A DNA stretch of 11,315 bases, from assembly GCA_024405255.1 (NCBI GenBank), contig JAKSOY010000142.1, forward strand, positions 1 to 11,315. Direction: 5' to 3'. The position numbers were made by a program, and so were the translations under genes. This document shows positions 6,069 to 11,315 of the stretch, piece after piece. Source of the DNA: Kiritimatiellia bacterium. Lineage in GTDB: Bacteria > Verrucomicrobiota > Kiritimatiellia > RFP12 > UBA1067. The notes under the pieces were generated by a model. That model saw nothing but the letters and a program-made list of their open reading frames with translations, was not told the origin of the DNA and ran no database searches. Numbering within the stretch: position 1 is the first letter of the stretch; each line of letters starts with the position of its first letter.

Positions 6069-8395
6069 GCGATATTGTTATTAGGTCTGCGGCTGTCGGC
6101 CTGATGGCCCTTTGGGGCGCGGGAGCGATTGCGTCCGACGAATTGCTGGACGACTGGATTTCGCAGGATGCGGGGTTGGGCGTGCGGCAGGTGGTGACCG
6201 ACCAAAACCGGGCGGCGCTGCTGACGCGGGCCGGGGCCCAGCTGGGGCTTGCGCGCCGGGACGGCGAAGACGAGGCCGCGTGGATCGCACGCTATCGGGC
6301 GGCGTGTGTGGCGCGTCGGAAAACGCGGCTTGCCGGCGCGGCGAAACTCGCGCGGCAGTGGGTCTATGCGCGCCACTATGTGATGGGCGGTTCGTATTGC
6401 GCGTATACGGAGGCGCTCTCCGACGCGGCGGCTGAACGGTCATGGGGACCCGTGGGCGGTGGACTCTATCTGGCCGAATACACGCCAGACGGTTTTTGGC
6501 GCGAGACGCCGCTTCTGGAAACCAAGACCGGCTGTTTCCGCGATGTGGACGTGTCGCTGGACGGAACGCGTGTGCTGTATGCCTACAAGGCGAACGATCG
6601 CGAGGATGACTTCCATCTCTATGAACTCGACCTCGCGACGAAACAGACGCGGCAGTTGACGTTCGGTCGCGGCGTGGCGGACTATGAGGGTTGCTATCTG
6701 CCCGATGGAAACATCCTCTTCAGTTCGTCGCGGTGCTGCCAGATCGTCGACTGCTTCTGGACCGAAGTGAGCAATCTCTACCGCATCAATGCGAAGGGCG
6801 GCGAGCTGACGCGCATCACCTACGACCAGGTGCACGACGTCTATCCCACGCTGAGCGACGACGGCATGGTGCTGTACATGCGTTGGGACTACAACGATCG
6901 TTCGCAGATGTTCCCGCAGATCCTTTTCGGCATGGCAAGCGACGGGACGCGCCAGCGGGCGGTGTACGGCGAGAACTCGTGGTATCCGACGACGATGCTG
7001 CACACGCGCCGCGTGCCGGGGAGTCCGTATTATTTCACGGTCGGCACGGGGCATCATACCTGGCAGCCGGGCGAACTGCTGCGGATTGATCCGCGCGCGG
7101 GCCGTCAGGAAGAGTCGGGCGTGTGGGAAATGGAACCGTTGCGGAAGGGCAAGCCCGTGCGGGTCGACGCCTTTGGACAGGGAGGCCGCCTGGCGCTCTA
7201 TCCGTATCCGGTCGACGAGTCGAGCGTGGTCCTGTCGTTCCTGCCGGAAGGCTGGGGCAAGGGGCGTTCACGGATGGCGCCGTTCGGACTTTACTGGACC
7301 GACGTCAACGGCGGACGCGAACTGCTCGTGTCGCGGCAGGGTAAGTTCCCATGTGGACGTCCGGTGCCGGTGCGCGTACGGACAATGCCCGTGCCGGCTT
7401 CCACGGTCGACCGGTCGAAGTCGACGGGCGTCTTTTCCGTGGCGGATGTCTACAAGGGGCAGGCGATGCAGGGTGTGGCGCGCGGGTGCGTGAAGAGTCT
7501 GCGTGTCGTCGAAATCGTCTATCGCCATGTGGGCATCGGGCATACGGAACATTTGGGTCCGGGCGGACTGGGTCTGTGCAGCACGCCGCCTTCGCTCGGA
7601 CGCGGTGTGTGGGATATCAAGAAGGTGTGGGGCGAAGTGCCCGTGGAAGCCGATGGCAGCGTGGCCTTTGAAGCGCCGGCGAAAAAGCCGCTCTATTTCC
7701 AGCTGCTCGACGCACGCGGACGCGTGGTGCAGACGATGCGCAGCTGGACCACGCTGCAGCCGGGCGAAAACCTCGGGTGCGTCGGATGCCACGAATCGGC
7801 CAATGAGGCGCCGTCCACGCAGACGGCGGTGAAGGACTGGTCCAAGGTGCGGTATGGTGTCTTGAAAGAGCCGGCGCGCGGCTTCAGCTATCCTCAGGAT
7901 GTGCAGCCGATTCTCAATCGTCGCTGCATCGGGTGCCATGATCCGGCGAAGCGTCTGGGGGTGCTCGATCTCACGGCGAAAAAGGTGGCGGATCCGCTGG
8001 CGAAGCGGTTCTGGTATCAGAGCTACATGACGCTCACGCACGGTCCGCTGCAGCGGATCTGGCCCAACAAGCCCGATTCGATCGGCGCGCGCGGCGAGCC
8101 GGACCATGTCGATCTCAACTGGATCAGCGCGGCCTCGGTGCCGACGCGGATCCGTCCGGGTTCGCGCGGGTCGATTGCGAGCAGCTGGTTCTCGGCGCAT
8201 CTCGACCGCGGACATTGTCCAGCCCTCACGGAGGCGGAGTTGCGCACGCTGGCGTGCTGGGTGGATCTGGGCGTGCCGTTCTGCGGTTCGTATGACGAGG
8301 CGAACAACTGGACGCCCCAAGAGAAGGCGCGCTTCACGGCGACCGAGGCAAAATTCAATCAATGGAATGTCGATCGGAAGGATAACGGAAAATGA
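6065..8395 (+). CDS. HzsA-like exported two-haem cytochrome c protein
   Basis: This 776-residue protein resembles the family named after the alpha subunit of hydrazine synthase, widespread in Planctomycetes and Verrucomicrobia that do not perform anammox; the role of these relatives is unknown. The signal peptide is cut after A21-I-A23, as needed for periplasmic haem attachment. Residues ~150-350 carry TolB/WD40-like propeller strands (VSLDGTRVLYAY, YLPDGNILFSSSR, LSDDGMVLYMRW). Residues ~440-570 hold the family core (VADVYKGQAMQGV, WGEVPVEADGSVAF, TMRSWTTLQPGE) leading straight into haem motif 1, C572-V-G-C575-H576-E. Haem motif 2, C621-I-G-C624-H625-D, follows DVQPILNRR in a small cytochrome c domain. 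The C-terminus (WISAASVPTRIRPGSRGS ... ACWVDLGVPF) also suits the family. The gene overlaps both neighbours by ATGA (6065-6068 and 8392-8395). True hydrazine synthase activity is very unlikely, as no beta/gamma subunits or anammox genes are seen. An electron-transfer or oxidoreductase role in glycan processing is inference. Confidence 0.82.
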   Translation: MSDIVIRSAAVGLMALWGAGAIASDELLDDWISQDAGLGVRQVVTDQNRAALLTRAGAQLGLARRDGEDEAAWIARYRAACVARRKTRLAGAAKLARQWVYARHYVMGGSYCAYTEALSDAAAERSWGPVGGGLYLAEYTPDGFWRETPLLETKTGCFRDVDVSLDGTRVLYAYKANDREDDFHLYELDLATKQTRQLTFGRGVADYEGCYLPDGNILFSSSRCCQIVDCFWTEVSNLYRINAKGGELTRITYDQVHDVYPTLSDDGMVLYMRWDYNDRSQMFPQILFGMASDGTRQRAVYGENSWYPTTMLHTRRVPGSPYYFTVGTGHHTWQPGELLRIDPRAGRQEESGVWEMEPLRKGKPVRVDAFGQGGRLALYPYPVDESSVVLSFLPEGWGKGRSRMAPFGLYWTDVNGGRELLVSRQGKFPCGRPVPVRVRTMPVPASTVDRSKSTGVFSVADVYKGQAMQGVARGCVKSLRVVEIVYRHVGIGHTEHLGPGGLGLCSTPPSLGRGVWDIKKVWGEVPVEADGSVAFEAPAKKPLYFQLLDARGRVVQTMRSWTTLQPGENLGCVGCHESANEAPSTQTAVKDWSKVRYGVLKEPARGFSYPQDVQPILNRRCIGCHDPAKRLGVLDLTAKKVADPLAKRFWYQSYMTLTHGPLQRIWPNKPDSIGARGEPDHVDLNWISAASVPTRIRPGSRGSIASSWFSAHLDRGHCPALTEAELRTLACWVDLGVPFCGSYDEANNWTPQEKARFTATEAKFNQWNVDRKDNGK

Positions 8396-9348
8396 AAAAA
8401 CTGATGATGGTGGGTTGCTTCGTGGCGGCCCTGTCGATGGGTCTGGCGGTGCAAGGGGCGGAGGCGGCGCAGAAGGCGAAGCCGTCCGAACCGGCGGCGG
8501 CAAAGGCTGAAAAGCCGAAGGAGATGACGAAGGCCGAGAAGAGGGCCGCGCGCCGCGCGCACGAGAAACTACTCGACAAGCACCTGGGACCGTTGCTCGA
8601 CAAGAAGTTCAAGGTCGTCGACAAGATGGAGCATACGGCAGAGGCGACATACCGCAATGCGAAGTTCGAAGGCGTGAGCGAGAAGGAGGCCTCGAACGAG
8701 GCGCGGGCGATGATGAGCACGATCTTCGCGGAGGCGATTCCCGTGCTGGAAGCGGCCGTGAAGGATCTGCGTGCGGTTCAGGTGCCGGCGGAAATCGAAG
8801 CCGACCGCGTGAAACAGCTTGCAGAGGCGGAAAAGACGCTCAAGTGGGCCAAGGAAAACCAGGCGAAGCGTGCGAGCGCCGAAGCGCAGGCCGAGACTGC
8901 GCGGCTCGTCAAGCAGGCCCAGGAGCGCAAGGTGCGCGTCGAGGCGAAGAAGGCGCGCAAGGCGAAGCTCAAGAAAGAATTGCTGCAGCCCGCGCTCGCG
9001 CCGAAGATCGCGGCGTTCAACAAGATCGCCGAGGTGGGCGACCAGGCCTACAACAATGCGAAGGCCGAAGGCGTGCCGGAAAAGGAAGCCGACGCCGAGG
9101 CGCGGGCCGTGGTGAGCAAGGAATTCCCGGCGCTGCTGCCGGCGGTCGAGGAGACGCTCAAGAAACTGCACGCGATCGAGAACGTCGAAGAGCTCAAGGA
9201 CGACGTCGCCAAGGAAATCAAGAGCGCTGAAAAGTCGCTCAAGTACATGCAGGACCAGATCAAGGCGGTCACGGACGAAAAGACGGCGAAAGACATCGCC
9301 ACGCGCCGTGCAAACGCCGCCAAGCGCAAGACCGTCAAGAAACCGTGA
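8392..9348 (+). CDS. Exported Lys/Ala-rich helical protein with an internal duplication, function unknown
   Basis: I do not recognise this 318-residue family. The N-terminus (MKKLMMVGCF... to about residue 26, QGAEA-A) is a Sec signal peptide without a lipobox. Residues ~27-58 are a low-complexity Ala/Lys/Pro/Glu linker. The rest is very rich in charged residues and Ala and should be almost wholly alpha-helical. Two copies of a ~95-residue unit are present (about 60-157 and 197-291), with YRNAKFEGVSEKEA and YNNAKAEGVPEKEA as the landmark. From Y87-W152 against Y220-Y285 they align without gaps, 30 of 66 positions identical by hand. A basic, heptad-like segment (~158-196) joins the copies. The start overlaps the preceding stop (ATGA), and GGAAGGA (8376-8382) lies 9 nt upstream. 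It has no catalytic motif; a structural, chaperone-like or envelope-associated role is possible but unsupported. Confidence 0.85.
   Translation: MKKLMMVGCFVAALSMGLAVQGAEAAQKAKPSEPAAAKAEKPKEMTKAEKRAARRAHEKLLDKHLGPLLDKKFKVVDKMEHTAEATYRNAKFEGVSEKEASNEARAMMSTIFAEAIPVLEAAVKDLRAVQVPAEIEADRVKQLAEAEKTLKWAKENQAKRASAEAQAETARLVKQAQERKVRVEAKKARKAKLKKELLQPALAPKIAAFNKIAEVGDQAYNNAKAEGVPEKEADAEARAVVSKEFPALLPAVEETLKKLHAIENVEELKDDVAKEIKSAEKSLKYMQDQIKAVTDEKTAKDIATRRANAAKRKTVKKP
8569..8862 (+). repeat. Copy 1 of the internal duplication
   Basis: This stretch encodes residues ~60-157 of the Lys/Ala-rich protein. Its most conserved part starts at the Tyr codon 8650 and is matched 399 bp downstream by the Tyr codon 9049 (133 residues apart), with the shared core NAK-x-EGV-x-EKEA and EARA. 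Confidence 0.7.
8980..9264 (+). repeat. Copy 2 of the internal duplication
   Basis: This stretch encodes residues ~197-291, aligning to copy 1 with a constant 133-residue offset from Y220 to Y285. Upstream of Y220 the copies differ by about four residues in length. The divergence in sequence indicates an old duplication, not a recent slippage event. Confidence 0.7.
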
Positions 9349-9376
9349 TTTTCGCAGACGGAAAACTGAATGAAGA

Positions 9377-9381
9377 GAGGA
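9377..9381 (+). promoter_or_regulatory. Ribosome-binding site of the GH127-like gene
   Basis: GAGGA ends 8 nt before ATG 9390. It selects 9390 over the upstream in-frame GTG 9345, which has no such site and would bury the signal peptide behind 15 polar residues. Confidence 0.7.
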
Positions 9382-9389
9382 AGACGAGA

Positions 9390-11288
9390 ATGAAGAAGAT
9401 TCTGATTTGGGCGTGTGTCATGGGAGGTGTTGCCTCGGGTGCGTTTGTTCCGGCGCCGTATGGCAATGTGACGTTGAAGGGTCCGATGGGGACGCGACTG
9501 GAGACGATGCTCAAGCATCATGTGCTTGCGACGGATACCGAGTACATCACGGCGCCGTTTCTTGAGAAGACGGAGCGGCGCGGCTGGTGGCAGACGGAGT
9601 TCTGGGGCAAGTACATGCACTCCGCGATGCCGTTCTGGACGTATACGAAGTCCGCCGAACTGCGGGCGAAGATCGATGCGGGATTGACGAACATCCTCAA
9701 GAGTCAGGAACCATGCGGCTACATCGGCAACTATCCCGACGACGTCCGTTGCGGCGAAGGGTGGGACGTGTGGGGCATGAAGTACACGATCCTCGGCCTC
9801 CTGCACTATTACGACGGCGATCCGGCGAGCGAGAACGGACAGAAGGCGCTCGCGGCGGCGAAGCGTCTGTGCGACTACGTCATCCAGCAGCTGGGGCCGA
9901 ACGGCGCACGCGGCAAGCGGCTCTACCAAACGGGCAACTGGAGTGGGTTTGCAAGTTCGTCCATCCTCGAGCCGGTCGTGTGGCTCTACAAGCGCACGCA
10001 GGAGAAGAAGTATCTCGACTTCGCATCGTATCTGGTGGAAGACATGACGAAGGCGGAGGATGGTCCGCGGCTGCTGGATCTGGCGCTCAAGGGCATCTCG
10101 GTGGCGGATCGGAACGGCTACGGCAACAAGGCGGATGCGAACGGCCACTACTCGGGCAAGAACAACCGCTGGAAGGCCTACGAGATGATGAGCTGCTATC
10201 AGGGCTTCCTCGAGTACTACGAGGTGACCGGACGCAAGGATCTGCTCGACGCGGCGGTGGCGTCGTGCGACCAGATCATCCGCGACGAGATCAACATCGC
10301 AGGCGGCAGCGCGTCGAGCGAGGCCTGGTTCCACGGCGCGGCACGCCAGCATCTGCCGTACACGCGTTTGCAGGAGACGTGTGTCGTCACCACGTGGATG
10401 CGCTTTGTGGAGAAGCTGCTCGCGATCACCGGCGACCCGAAGTATGCGGACGAACTCGAAAAGTCGTTCTACAACATCTATCTCGCATCGCTCAATCGCG
10501 CGGGTGACGAGTTCGCGGCCTACACGCCGCTCAACGGGTATCGGTATCGCGGCCATCATCATTGCTTCATGCATACGAACTGCTGCAATGCGAATGGTCC
10601 GCGCGGCTTTCTCGCGTTCATCCGTACGCTCTTCGGCACGGACGGCGAGAAGGTCGTGATGAACTTCTACGCGAGCGGCAAGCAGAAGGTCCACCTCGCG
10701 AAGGCGAACAAGGACGTCATCTTCGAAAGCTATGCGGCCTATCCGTGTACGGGGATGGTCCGGCTCACGAACCATACGGTCGAGAAGGGTCCGTTCACGC
10801 TCGCCCTGCGCATTCCGGCCTGGAGCGAAAAGACGTCCATCAAAGTCAACGGCCAGACGATCAAGTCGGTCAAGCCGGGCAGCTATTGCGAAATCGCGCG
10901 CGAGTGGACCATCGGCGACATCGTCGACATCAACTTCGACATGAAGCTTCAGGTGCATCAGCTCGACCATTTTGTCGCGTTTTCGCGCGGTCCGATCGCG
11001 CTCGCGCGCGACACGCGCTTCAATGACGGTCCGATCGACGAGGTGTTCCGTCGGGATTGCCTGAGGATGGGCATGGGCGGACGTTTCCTGCCGGTGCGTT
11101 CGCCGAGCGAAGACATCTGGATGAGTTTCTCGGCCCCCTTGCCGGTGGGTTCGCACCACGAAAATCCCGAAGGCAACAATTGGCCGCAGATCCATTTCTG
11201 CGACTACGCCTCCGCCGCCAACCTCTGGGAACCGTCCAACGCCTGCCGCGTGTGGTTCCCGGTCGAATGGACCCCCGACGAACGCTAA
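9390..11288 (+). CDS. GH127/DUF1680-family glycoside hydrolase (beta-L-arabinofuranosidase-like), exported
   Basis: This 632-residue protein is close to the full family length (characterised HypBA1 is about 660). GH127 enzymes release terminal beta-L-arabinofuranose, and some relatives take other unusual sugars, using a Cys nucleophile held by zinc. The four metal/catalytic residues can be placed: E329 and C331 in RLQETCVV, and C398-C399 in HTNCCNANGPRG, in the same order and spacing as E338, C340, C417 and C418 of HypBA1. The signal peptide is cut near S16-G-A18. The (alpha/alpha)6-type region covers most of residues ~25-430 (FWGKYMHSAMPFW, EPCGYIGNY, WDVWGMKYTILGLLHYY), and the C-terminal part is beta-rich (LALRIPAWSEKTSIKVNG is typical). 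After the Cys pair the sequence is NANGPRG, not the PPN of classical beta-L-arabinofuranosidases, so the sugar cut is uncertain. The gene starts 41 bp after the preceding stop with no clear promoter, so it probably shares the operon transcript. Confidence 0.88.
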   Translation: MKKILIWACVMGGVASGAFVPAPYGNVTLKGPMGTRLETMLKHHVLATDTEYITAPFLEKTERRGWWQTEFWGKYMHSAMPFWTYTKSAELRAKIDAGLTNILKSQEPCGYIGNYPDDVRCGEGWDVWGMKYTILGLLHYYDGDPASENGQKALAAAKRLCDYVIQQLGPNGARGKRLYQTGNWSGFASSSILEPVVWLYKRTQEKKYLDFASYLVEDMTKAEDGPRLLDLALKGISVADRNGYGNKADANGHYSGKNNRWKAYEMMSCYQGFLEYYEVTGRKDLLDAAVASCDQIIRDEINIAGGSASSEAWFHGAARQHLPYTRLQETCVVTTWMRFVEKLLAITGDPKYADELEKSFYNIYLASLNRAGDEFAAYTPLNGYRYRGHHHCFMHTNCCNANGPRGFLAFIRTLFGTDGEKVVMNFYASGKQKVHLAKANKDVIFESYAAYPCTGMVRLTNHTVEKGPFTLALRIPAWSEKTSIKVNGQTIKSVKPGSYCEIAREWTIGDIVDINFDMKLQVHQLDHFVAFSRGPIALARDTRFNDGPIDEVFRRDCLRMGMGGRFLPVRSPSEDIWMSFSAPLPVGSHHENPEGNNWPQIHFCDYASAANLWEPSNACRVWFPVEWTPDER

Positions 11289-11315
11289 TGAATGAATTGT
11301 CCAGTCATGCCGCGG
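11288..11315 (+). CDS. Possible start of a further operon gene (partial)
   Basis: An ATG at 11288-11290 overlaps the GH127 stop by one base (TAATG) and reads MNELSSHAA to the window edge. A second ATG at 11292, in another frame, reads MNCPVMPR. No good ribosome-binding site precedes either. Overlapping starts are the rule in this operon, which is the only reason to list it. Confidence 0.2.

Noticed and set aside
6065..8395. Genuine hydrazine synthase / anammox locus
   Set aside because: Only the alpha-like architecture is present, no beta/gamma subunits or hydrazine dehydrogenase nearby, and the genes around it are glycosidases.
7268..8503. A 411-codon minus-strand frame across the 3' part of the HzsA-like gene
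   Set aside because: Codon-aligned mirror of the sense gene, low-complexity Arg/Pro/His translation, no start signals.
9370..9393. A seven-codon mini-ORF (MKRGRRE) whose stop overlaps the GH127 ATG
   Set aside because: It spans the purine-rich ribosome-binding site and has no site of its own; a chance product of the GA-rich leader is more likely than a regulatory leader peptide.
9048..11195. A 715-codon open frame on the minus strand opposite the GH127-like gene
   Set aside because: Same codon-aligned mirror effect; the sense strand has the conserved catalytic residues and a signal peptide.

Overview
The window reads as a chromosomal stretch of a high-GC, Gram-negative, polysaccharide-degrading bacterium of the PVC group. 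A Kiritimatiellae- or Lentisphaerae-like Verrucomicrobiota member is my best guess. This rests on style and content: many Sec-exported proteins, a hydrazine-synthase-alpha-like cytochrome c protein of the kind common in Planctomycetes and Verrucomicrobia, an F5/8C-GH38-like enzyme, and secretin-N/STN-type repeats. No rRNA or marker gene is present, so the taxonomy is inference. All genes lie on the + strand.

Layout. (1) Positions 1-294 hold the C-terminal end of a GTP-type phosphoenolpyruvate carboxykinase, closed by a strong intrinsic terminator (315-350). (2) A well-formed sigma70-like promoter (353-381) sits so close to the next ATG (389) that the mRNA may be leaderless. It drives a 777-residue exported protein (389-2722) with two STN/secretin-N-like modules but no secretin channel. 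This gene has lower GC and more mixed codon use than its neighbours. (3) Immediately after its stop, a second strong promoter (2724-2752) with overlapping inverted repeats starts a compact unit of four genes (2778-11288): an F5/8C + GH38-like glycosidase, an HzsA-like two-haem protein, a small Lys/Ala-rich exported protein with an internal duplication, and a GH127/DUF1680 enzyme. The first three are joined by 4-bp ATGA stop/start overlaps and the fourth follows after 41 bp. An ATG overlaps the last stop (TAATG), so the unit may continue beyond the window.

How the parts may work together. All four operon products carry Sec signal peptides, so this looks like a periplasmic or extracellular glycan-processing unit. 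A GH38-type zinc glycosidase (alpha-mannosidase fold) and a GH127-type Cys/Zn glycosidase would remove sugars. Between them sits a predicted c-type cytochrome with a beta-propeller-like middle region, and a coiled-coil helical protein of unknown function. The pairing of a redox protein with two metal-dependent glycosidases in one translationally coupled unit is the most interesting feature. Any oxidative role on glycans is inference. There are no tRNA, rRNA, CRISPR or transposon genes, and no gene-free stretch longer than 300 bases.
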